Part shown: one piece after another, positions 30,307-39,664 of the stretch | How positions within the stretch are numbered: position 1 is the stretch's first letter | Layout of the letters: each line of letters begins with the position of its first letter | Origin: Semisulcospira habei | Lineage: Eukaryota; Mollusca; Gastropoda; Semisulcospiridae | Assembly (NCBI GenBank): GCA_036245525.1 | Contig: BTPG01000002.1 | Span: forward strand, 169,032,028-169,096,027 | Direction of reading: 5' to 3' | DNA: 64,000 bases | Translations under genes and position numbers: made by a program | Notes under the pieces: model-generated | Seen by the model: only the letters and a program-made list of their open reading frames with translations | What the model was told of the DNA's origin: nothing | The model's database searches: none

Positions 30307-32402
30307 GTTATTGGTAGCAGGGGTTTGCTACACGGACCTTTGTAGGCCTGAGGGAGGTCAAAAGAACCGCTGTACCCCGAAGGCCTCAGGGTACAATGGT
30401 TCCTTTGACCTCTCGAAGGCCTACAATGGTCCGTGCAGCAAGCCCCTGTTACCAATAACGTATTTGTTTTCATTCCTCCACTATTTTCGTAAAAGAAATC
30501 AAGAAGAAATCTTCCGACCTGGATCACGCCAGACATGAATGACGTCAAACCAATATGCATTTATACATAATAGACTTTATGACGTAATTTAAAAATCTTT
30601 CATAACGTTGCCGTCTCCAGTAGTGACTCTTTTGTTTCGAACAACACTAAGTAACTTTTTAAGTAACTTTTTTACTTTAGAACGTTTTGGTCAGAAAGAG
30701 GGCTACAAGAAGCCCGCCATTTGTCGCTACAAGGGTTTTTGTAGCTCAGTCACATGGTACGGTTTGCGCTAAAGCTTTGGTCGTGTGACGTAGGGATGAA
30801 AACAAATATATACATATAATAAGTTATTGGTAGCAGGGGTTTGCTACACGGACCCTTGTAGGCCTGAGTGAGGTCAAAGGAACCATTGTACCCCGAAGGC
30901 CTGAAGGGTACAATGGTTCTTTGACCTCCCGAAGGCCTACAAGGGTCCGTGCAGCAAGCCGCTGCTACCAATAACGTATTTGTTTTCATTCCTCTACTAT
31001 TTTCCTAAAAGAAGTCAAGAAGACATCTTTCGACCTGGATCACGTCAGACATGACTGACGTCAAAGGAATATACATTTATACATAAACGTAATTTAAAAT
31101 ATTTCATGACGTTGCCGTCTCCAGTACTGAGTGTGCTTGTTGTTTCGAACAACACTAAGTAACGTTTTACTTTAGAACGTTTTGGTGATCTTTTATAGAA
31201 CAAAACTCGCATCCAAGATGCGCCATAAAGATGGCTACAAGATTGATTGTACATTGCTTAACGTCCCGACAGCAACAAGGCTTTCTCAGGACGTGGGCTA
31301 CAAGAAGTCCGCCATTTGTCGCTACAAGGGTTTTTGTAGCCCGGTCATGCGGTACAGTTTGCGCTAAAGGGATTGGTCGTGTGACGTAGAGATGAAAACA
31401 ATATAAGTTATTGGTCGTAGGGGTTTGCTACACGGACCCTTGTAGGACTGAGGGAGTCAGTTGGAACCATTGTACCCCGAAGGCCGAAGGCCTGAGGGAT
31501 ACAATGGTTCCTTTAACCTCCCGAAGGCCTACAAGGGTCCGTGCAGAAAGCCCCTCCTACCAATAACGTATTTGTTTTCATTCCTCCACTATTTTCGTAA
31601 AAGAAATCAAGAAGACATCTTCCGACCTAGATCACGCCAGACATGACTGACGTCAAAGAAATATACATTTATACGTATAGACATGACGTAATTTAAAATA
31701 TTTAATGACGTTGCCGTCTCAAGTACTGAGTGTGCTTGTTGTTTCGAACTGAGGTAACTTTTTTACTTTAGAACGGTTTGGAATCTTTTATAGAACAAAA
31801 CTCGCATTCAAGATGCGTCACAAAGAGGGCTACAAGAAGTCCGCCATTTTTCGCTACCAGGGTTTTTGTATCACGGTTACCCATGGTATGGTTTGCGCTA
31901 AAGTGACTGGTCGTGTGACGTAGGGAAGAAAACAAATATATATACGACCAATCTCTTTAGCTCAAACTGTGGCACTTGACCGAACTACAAAAACCCTTGT
32001 AGCGAAAAATGGCGGACTTTTTGTAGCCCTCTTTCTGACGCGTCTTGGATGCCAATTTTGTTCTATAAAAGATCACCAGACGTTCTAAAGTACAAAGTTA
32101 TTTAGTGTTGTTTGAAACCACAGGCACACTACTGGAGACAGCAACGGCATGAAAGATTTAAAATACGTCATAAGTCTATTATGTATACATTTATATATTC
32201 TTTTTACCTCTGTCATGTCTGGCGCGATCCAGGTTTCTTATTGATTTCTTTTACGAAAATATTGGAGGAATGAAAACAAATACGGGAGGTCAAAGGAACC
32301 AATGTGCCCCCTCAGACCTTCGGCCTTCGGGGTACAATGATTCCTTTGACCTCCCTCAGGCCTACAAGGGTCCGTGTAGCAAACCCCTGCGACCAATAAC
32401 AT
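30307..32402. repeat. Tandem array of palindrome F plus spacer U, last unit inverted
   Basis: Palindrome F copies lie at 30307-30460, 30833-30976 and 31407-31568 (arms TAGCAGGGGTTTGCTACACGG, GGTACAATGGTTCCTTTGACC). Each is followed by a homologous spacer U (30461-30832, 30977-31406, 31569-31940) with GGCTACAAGAAGTCCGCCATTT and TCGTGTGACGTAG. A fourth U and half F (31947-32402) are inverted, so F3-U3 and U4'-F4' form a palindrome of about 1 kb centred near 31943. It has no coding capacity. Confidence 0.88.
31239..31295 (+). mobile_element. Small retroposon insertion in array unit 2
   Basis: Identical over 57 bp to the complement of 17504-17560. Within the array it is flanked by the direct repeat GGCTACAAG (31233-31241 and 31296-31304), and the other units lack it. 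This is an insertion with a 9-bp target duplication. Confidence 0.75.
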
Positions 32403-33043
<641 letters not shown>

Positions 33044-33045
33044 GA

Positions 33046-33140
33046 GGCCAGCAAGATGTATAGATCCTCATGAGCCCCCGCGACTGCGGGGGCTTATGAG
33101 GATCTGTACCTCTCGCAGTTTGGCGCCAACCGTTGCTTCA
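33046..33140. repeat. Palindromic repeat, family C copy 6 (core)
   Basis: TAGATCCTCATGAGCCCCCG / CGGGGGCTTATGAGGATCT, then TACCTCTCGCAGTTTG. Outer ends were not found. Confidence 0.75.
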
Positions 33141-33999
33141 TCAGTGAAGTGATGGCGATGAGCGTTTAACGTGGCGGGATTACCGCTGGACATGGGTGCA
33201 GACAATACGGCACTTTTGTACTTTATGGCTGCGGCCTCACATTTCGCTAATAGCGTAGCATTTCGCCTAGACAATAAAACCAAAATGGATATGGAACTTG
33301 GAGACGAATTTGCAGAACCCACGCGAGAAAGCACCATCCGGCCTTTAATGTTACGTAGGCGGGGCAAATGGTCCGTAATGGGCAGGACTGACTGTGACGT
33401 TAGTCACAGACAAAAAACCCGCAATAAAAGCCACGTTAAAGTTTCCGAGATGCACCGAGAAAACAAGGGAGGGGGAGTGGAGTAGGGTAGGAAAATGTTC
33501 GTAGGTCCATGTAGCCAGTTTTAAATGAAGTGACTTTCTGAGTGGCAAGATGGCCGGTTTGCTGTTACATGTATTTTTTAAAGTTTGTTATAAGAGGAGA
33601 ATTAAAGCGCGCCCAACGTATATAATTTACCCGGGAAAAAGTAACTTTCATAGAACGAACCCTATTCGGACAATTCTAACTCGTTAATGCAAATGCCCTA
33701 GTTGTTCGGTGGCTGTTGTTTATCGGGCGGAAAATGGAGGGTTGGGTTCACTGAAAGCTTGGTTTGCCCAGGTAGAATTCATATGTTCGGCGCGCTGTAA
33801 ATAGTTGGACTATTCATCAGGTGAAATCTGAAGGTACTGACGTGTGGGTTTCTTGTGTCGGTCGCTTGCTCATGTAGACCAGAGATTTTTTATGACAATG
33901 TAAGTAAGCACTAACACTTGTCGATTCGGCAGATCGCTGCTACACGACTGACATGAGCTGGATATAGAATCACTCATCCAGTTCCTTCATTCTTCAAGA
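33141..33999. other. Unassigned sequence
   Basis: Two overlapping open frames on opposite strands (33171-33485 and 33068-33367) lack splice signals and similarity. Nothing else recognised. Confidence 0.3.
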
Positions 34000-34075
34000 G
34001 ACAGAGATTCTTGCGAGCGCCTCGGTCAGTTCAGGCCGCAGACCGTGGGCTCATGAAAATCTGCCCCTCATTCTT
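34000..34075. repeat. Family C repeat copy 7 (degenerate)
   Basis: GAGACAGAGATTCTTGCGAGC and GGGCTCATGAAAATCTGCCCC are the remaining arms. Confidence 0.5.
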
Positions 34076-34094
34076 TGCTGGCTGACTTCCCTCT

Positions 34095-34162
34095 CACACT
34101 GGTTGTCTCTTTCGATTAGCTGCGCTGATCAGCGCAGCGAATCGAAGGAGACAACCAGCGTG
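34095..34162. repeat. Palindromic repeat, family E copy 2
   Basis: CACACTGGTTGTCTCTTTCG pairs with CGAAGGAGACAACCAGCGTG. The centre GCTGCGCTGATCAGCGCAGC is perfectly palindromic. Confidence 0.85.
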
Positions 34163-34277
34163 AGGTTGGCTGGTTAGTTGGGGGGTTCTTAACGTCCATG
34201 CTGCATGTGTGATAATAAGCGGACCCAGCAGGCGGGTCAGTGGGGGGGGGGAGGGGGGGTCAGGGACAGTCATTGTT

Positions 34278-34432
34278 TGTGGAGTAATAATAATAATAAT
34301 AATAATTACGGTATTTATAATGCGCTTATCTTATAATAATTATAACTCTAAGCGCGCACTCACAACTCGCACACGCATGCGCACGCTTTAGACAATGACT
34401 CACGTAACACAAATAGTGAAAATACATTACGA
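34278..34432 (-). mobile_element. 5'-truncated 3' end of the 39.5-kb LINE family
   Basis: 155 bp matching 42530-42685 in reverse complement, from GTAATGTATTTTCACTATTTG to the ATT-rich tail, here (AAT)n at 34285-34305. Confidence 0.88.
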
Positions 34433-35407
34433 GTACGACCTGAACACTGATCAATTCAGTCGCACTGCAGTTTTTTGATTATCAGGACCTTTCAACCGAC
34501 ATGCTGTAAAACAAGCCCGTCACTGAGTGTCAGTGAGGGCAGTCAGTCGGGTTGACATTAGTCTGAGCAGGGTGGCAGACCCGTGCCACCAGAACACGGA
34601 CTCGTATCGAACAACTCAGGCGCCGCAGTGGCAGCGATGTACCGGCCATTACTGACACGACTGAAATGATTTCTGAGCGTGTAATTCCGTTTCACCGCCA
34701 CCGCCGGCCCAAAGTTTTCCAGCAGCATTTCAGTGAGCACATGGTCCTTGGGCAGGCGGCGTCAACCCGACGTCTATTTGCTCGATGTAGTGGCTTTGAG
34801 AAAAACCAGAGTCGCCATTAGTCCGGGCAAAACGCCTGCAGTGCACAGGCAAGATGATGCAACAATCTGCAGCAGAAACCCGCGCGGTAGAGTCACCTTT
34901 CGTGCAGTTGATAACTGACGCCTTCAGTGCCCCATGTGGAATGCGGACATACTGGCTGGGAGATGAAATTTAACTAGGAGAACGTGCGAGTGTTGCAGAT
35001 TGTTGCAAAAAAATATTATTATTAATTAATTACTTAATTAATAAATTTATTTGTGGGGCCGGGGAAATGACGAACATGTGTTTCAGTAATGTACATTTTT
35101 TGAAAGGTACAATTATTATTGTCAAAAGTTAACGAAAAGAACGAAAATGAGTGGCTTCCTGTTTCACCTAGACGTACTATGTAAGCGTGACGAAGAATCA
35201 GTAGATCTACTAAGTTAACTATCGTTCTGACTTCATAAAGTCCGTTCCACATTCCAAGAGGACGCCACCCCCACCTGCCGATGGCATGAGTAGTGGGCCT
35301 TATCTCCGTGTTCTCGCTGCCAGGGGTCGCTATTCACTCACAGACTGCAATTCCCAAGACATGCTTCTTCTGAGTTACAATTGAACGTAAGCGGAGCGAT
35401 CCCTTCA
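34433..35407. other. Unassigned sequence with one dispersed fragment
   Basis: 34676-34740 resembles 30013-30070 (GCGTGTAATTCCGTTTCA.CGCCACCG, CCAGCA.CAT), a two-copy fragment of unknown class. No gene was seen. Confidence 0.35.
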
Positions 35408-35476
35408 TAGCAAAAGGTACAGGTTCTCTTGAGGCCCTGCATTGCAGGGGTCAGGAGAATCTGTGCCTTTTGCGGA
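35408..35476. repeat. Family C repeat copy 8 (core)
   Basis: AAAAGGTACAGGTTCTCTTGAG / AGGAGAATCTGTGCCTTTTG around CCCTGCATTGCAGGGG. Confidence 0.65.
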
Positions 35477-35704
35477 TACAGGGACGATTTGAGGCCAACT
35501 GTATTGGGATGGTTATTTCTGGTCCCTGCCCTCCAAGAATAGGAGCCGTGCCCCGTTTAGTACAGGGGGCCAGTAGTCATTTTTGTCAATGATGGGTCTG
35601 CAGGAATGCTTGGCCCAAATCACCACACCTAGTAACGTTACGTGAGATTGCTTCATTTCATCATTCGGTTCAAGTGTCGTAGATCTCTCTAGGTTCAGGT
35701 GTCG

Positions 35705-35708
<4 letters not shown>

Positions 35709-35798
<90 letters not shown>
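35709..35798. repeat. (TC)n microsatellite
   Basis: About 90 bp, uninterrupted. Confidence 0.95.
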
Positions 35799-35801
<3 letters not shown>

Positions 35802-35848
35802 AAATATATACTGCCCTGTAAATCTATTACGTTTGCTCCCAGTTATAA

Positions 35849-35852
<4 letters not shown>

Positions 35853-35930
<78 letters not shown>
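35853..35930. repeat. (GT)n microsatellite
   Basis: About 78 bp, uninterrupted. It lies 55 bp after the TC tract. Confidence 0.95.
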
Positions 35931-35931
<1 letters not shown>

Positions 35932-36122
35932 CATCATCCTGAGATTTTCTCTCTCTAACGCGGGCTGGCACTGTTTTTGTTTCAAATACATGTACATTTA
36001 TATACTTAGTTTTGTGTATATTGTCTCGTAGTTTTGTAGCAACGGCAGGTTTAAAAAATGGCTATGTCTGTGACGATGGCAACGCCTCATCCGTTGATAA
36101 ATAAAGCTTCATTGAATCATTG

Positions 36123-36124
<2 letters not shown>

Positions 36125-36196
<72 letters not shown>

Positions 36197-36215
36197 CCTC
36201 TCTCTCTCTCCCTCC

Positions 36216-36288
<73 letters not shown>
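36125..36288. repeat. (TC)n microsatellite with CCTC interruptions
   Basis: About 164 bp, with CCCTCCC interruptions near 36192 and 36212. It ends about 40 bp before the RTE insertion. Confidence 0.95.
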
Positions 36289-36291
<3 letters not shown>

Positions 36292-36329
36292 GTATCGTCT
36301 GATGTGATTTTTATATGTGTAGAGTAGCA

Positions 36330-37942
36330 AACACTACCAAAGGATCTCCGTGATGCTGTCGTTATCACCCTGTACAAAAACAAAGGCGAGAAGTCTGACT
36401 GTTCCAACTATCGGGGAATTACCCTGCTGTCCATTGCTGGGGAAATTCTTGCAAGGCTGCTCCTGAATCGGCTGGTACCTGCCATCGCTGAAGACCACCT
36501 CCCAGAGGGCCAGTGTGGCTTCAGAGCAAACAGGAGCACCACCGATATGGTCTTTGTGCTGAGACAGCTTCAGGAGAAGTGCCGCGAGCAGAACAAAGGG
36601 CTGTACGTAACGTTTGTCGACCTAACAAAAGCGTTCGACACTGTGAGCAGGCAAGGCATGTGGCAGATCCTGGAGCGACTTGGCTGTCCCCCAAAGTTCC
36701 TCAGCATGATTGTCCAGCTACACGAGGACCAGAAAGGCCAGGTCAGACTCCACAATGACCTCTCAGAACCATTCCCTATTCTCAACGGCGTAAAGCAGGG
36801 CTGCGTGCTGGCACCGCCCCTCTTCACCATCTGTTTTAGCATGATGTTGAAGCAGGCCACAGTGGACCTCGATGATGACGATGCAGTGTACATCAGGTAT
36901 CGTCTCGATGGCAGCCTGTTCAACCTCAGACGACTGCAGGCCCACACGAAAACCCTAGACCAACTGATTCGTGAGCTGCTTTTTGCTGATGACGCTGCCC
37001 TCGTTGCACACACAGAGAGAGCCCTGCAGCGCATCACGTCCTGCTTCGCAGACGCTGCCCAGCTCTTTGGACTCGAGGTCAGTCTGAAAAAGACAGAGGT
37101 CCTCCATTAGCCGGCACCCAAGACAGTGTATCGCCCTCCTCACATCACCATTGGCGAGTCTGCACTAAAGTCAGTGCACCAGTTTACTTACCTTGGCTGC
37201 ATTATCACGTCGGACGCCAAGCTGGACAAGGAGCTTGACAGCAGGCTGGCAAAAGCGAACAGCGCTTTCGGGCGACTTTTCAAGCGGGTGTGGCACAATC
37301 AACAGCTGAAAACAGGCACCAAGATCAGCGTGTACAGAGCTGTGGTCCTCACCACCCTGCTGTATGGTTCCGAGTCCTGGGCCCTCTACCGCAGCCAACT
37401 ACGACTCCTCGAACGCTTCCACCAGCGCTGCCTGCGCACCATCCTGGGCATTCACTGGAGTGACTATGTCACCAACATCAAGGTCCTTGAACAGGCTGAA
37501 ACTGTGAGCATCGAGGCTTTGCTGCTGCGGACACAGCTCCGCTGGGCGGGGCATGTCTCCAGGATGGAGGATCATCGCCTACCAAAGATCACCCTGTTCG
37601 GCGAGCTTGCTACTGGACACCGTGACAGGGGCACCAAAGAAGAGATACAAAGACTGTCTCAAAAAGTCACTTAGTGCCTGCCAAATCGACCACCACCAGT
37701 GGTCTTCGCTTGCTGTGGACCGTGACACCTGGCGCTCCACCATTTACAAGGCAGCTGTCTCCTTTGAGGACTCTCGCAGAGCTAGCCTTAAGGACAAGCG
37801 GCTCAGGAGAAAAAACAGAGATGCCGCAACTCAGAACCCTGGCCATACCTCCCCTTGCAGCCACTGCGGTCGAACCTGCCTGTCCCGGATTGGCCTCCGC
37901 AGCCACGAACAAGCCTGCAGACGTCGTGGGCAACTCCTATAA
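36330..37942 (+). pseudogene. RTE-like reverse transcriptase (one stop, one frameshift)
   Basis: The first part (to 37110) reads CSNYRGITLLSIAGEIL, GQCGFRANRSTTDMV, VTFVDLTKAFDTVSR, NGVKQGCVLAPPLF and the catalytic ELLFADDAALVAH. A single in-frame TAG at 37108-37110 interrupts it. The same frame resumes in VHQFTYLGCIITSDA and LRWAGHVSRMEDHRLP. Near 37630 a frameshift moves the last part into another frame, which ends in the zinc-finger-like C-S-H-C...H-E-Q-A-C motif (about 37855-37917). It is otherwise well preserved, so inactivation is fairly recent. Confidence 0.92.
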
Positions 37943-37975
37943 AATCTTCGTTCGCGAAGTCAAGCCAAGAGAGAG
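36330..37975 (+). mobile_element. RTE-like LINE, 5'-truncated, 9-bp target duplication
   Basis: 1.65 kb covering the RT domain to the 3' end. The direct repeat AGAGTAGCA flanks it at 36321-36329 and 37976-37984. The 3' end is shared with the short copy at 19187-19454. The endonuclease half is missing, as expected from incomplete reverse transcription, so it cannot move by itself. Confidence 0.93.
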
Positions 37976-38039
37976 AGAGTAGCAGGACAGTTTGGAAGAT
38001 AGGCATTGCTATGCCTAAAACATTTTATCCTGAATAAAA

Positions 38040-38182
<143 letters not shown>

Positions 38183-38845
38183 GCACTGAGTTATTCATAA
38201 AAATATATTGCGTGTGGGATTGGATTGCTAAACTTACAAAACTGTTTGATTAACTGGCTATTCATTTCCACGCTCATAACAGTTCACCCGGTACACCTTC
38301 AAAGACAATAGTCGCGCTTGTTGGACACTCATTGGACTGGGCGCCATCTTGTCTTTGTGCGACCTACCTCGTGTTTTCGCTCCCAGTGTTTAGTGGTTTT
38401 TCGTTGGATATACTGTGTTTCGTGTGCTGAAAGTCTGCTGAGTATCGTATAAGAGTGCGCTGATGAGGATTATGCTTGTGTTTCGTCGGATCTGGTTGCT
38501 GTTTGAGTGGTATCGTATTGAATTGTGTCTGTCATTTGAATTTTTGTTTACGTCGCCATTTTGTTTTTTCCGCAGCGTGGGTTTCGCCGGGCCTTTCCGC
38601 GCCCTGTTTTTCATGTGCTGCGTGCTAGTGTGTGATATTTTTACTGTGTGAGTCTGTTTGCCACCCGTTGTTGCATCTGCTGCTTGGTTGTTGTAGATTC
38701 GTTCGTGTTCCCACCGTTCTATAGGTTTACGTGTGCTCTCTCGTCGACATCTCGCCCTCCCCACTCTCGGCGCCATTGCCCGATCTCGCCGCTGACCGAC
38801 CGGAAATCAGGTCGCTCCCCTACCACACCGCTCACACATACACCG

Positions 38846-38929
<84 letters not shown>

Positions 38930-38945
38930 CTTACACACACACACA
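38846..38945. repeat. (CA)n microsatellite within the LINE 5' region
   Basis: About 80 bp of CA, then ACTTACACACACAC. It lies about 40 bp before the first LINE-like coding signal. Confidence 0.95.
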
Positions 38946-38980
38946 CACCCTACTGAACCCTCTTCTCGCCTTCCTCTTTC

Positions 38981-39664
38981 TTGTCCTCACAAACAATCAT
39001 GCTCATCAAATACACACGCCAACAACTGCTATCTCTACGTCGCCACGCCACCTACTGCCCGGCCGGTGTCGCTGACAGTGTTTCAGATGCCTTACGCGGC
39101 ATCCGATCGCGAAAGAGAGGCCACAGAGGCGGAATTAGCAAAAGGCGGGACTCACCACCACAAACACAACCACACACTTCTTCCCCTTTTCCTATGCCCT
39201 CCCACCCCTTCCGCCTCCCCCTGCCTCCTCGATTTCTCCACCTCCCTTCCTTCTTCTCCCATTTCCTTTCCTCTCTTGCTCATCTACTGCTCCCTGCTTT
39301 CCTTGGCCGCCTCCTCCCCCGCCCTCCTCTCCGGCCTTCCTCCCCTCACCCCCTTCTCCTTCGCCTGCTTTTTCCTCCTCGTCCCCTCTCGCCCCTTTCT
39401 CCTCCCCTTCGCCCTCCCCCTCCCTCTTATCTACCTCAGCTTTTCCTACTCCCCTTCCTCCTCCTCCCCCCTCTTCCCCTCACCCTCCTCTCGCATCCTC
39501 TCTCTTGGCCGGTTCTCCTTCCCCGTCTTTTCCTCCTCCCCCCTCTCCCCCTCCTCCCTCCTTCCCCCCTCCATCCTCTTTCCCCCCTCCCCACCCTCCT
39601 CTTCCTTTGTGCTCTTCTTCGTCCGTTTCTTCTCCATCTTCCTCTTCTGGCTCATCCAACCTAA
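38981..39664 (+). CDS. LINE upstream frame, N-terminal part of ORF2 or a separate short ORF
   Basis: The first 55 codons are convincing: KYTRQQLLSLRRHATY and ALRGIRSRKRGHRGG look like the basic leader found before the endonuclease in many L2/CR1-type ORF2 proteins. From about 39170 the frame enters a C/T-only tract encoding Pro/Leu/Phe-rich low-complexity sequence and stops at 39662-39664. The tract continues into the endonuclease frame in a different phase. Either a pyrimidine-tract indel split one ORF in two, or the two ORFs overlap naturally. I favour the indel. Confidence 0.55.
   Translation: MSSQTIMLIKYTRQQLLSLRRHATYCPAGVADSVSDALRGIRSRKRGHRGGISKRRDSPPQTQPHTSSPFPMPSHPFRLPLPPRFLHLPSFFSHFLSSLAHLLLPAFLGRLLPRPPLRPSSPHPLLLRLLFPPRPLSPLSPPLRPPPPSYLPQLFLLPFLLLPPLPLTLLSHPLSWPVLLPRLFLLPPLPLLPPSPLHPLSPLPTLLFLCALLRPFLLHLPLLAHPT

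Noticed and set aside
33068..33485. Overlapping open frames on both strands
   Set aside because: No splice sites or motifs, and part lies in a family C repeat.
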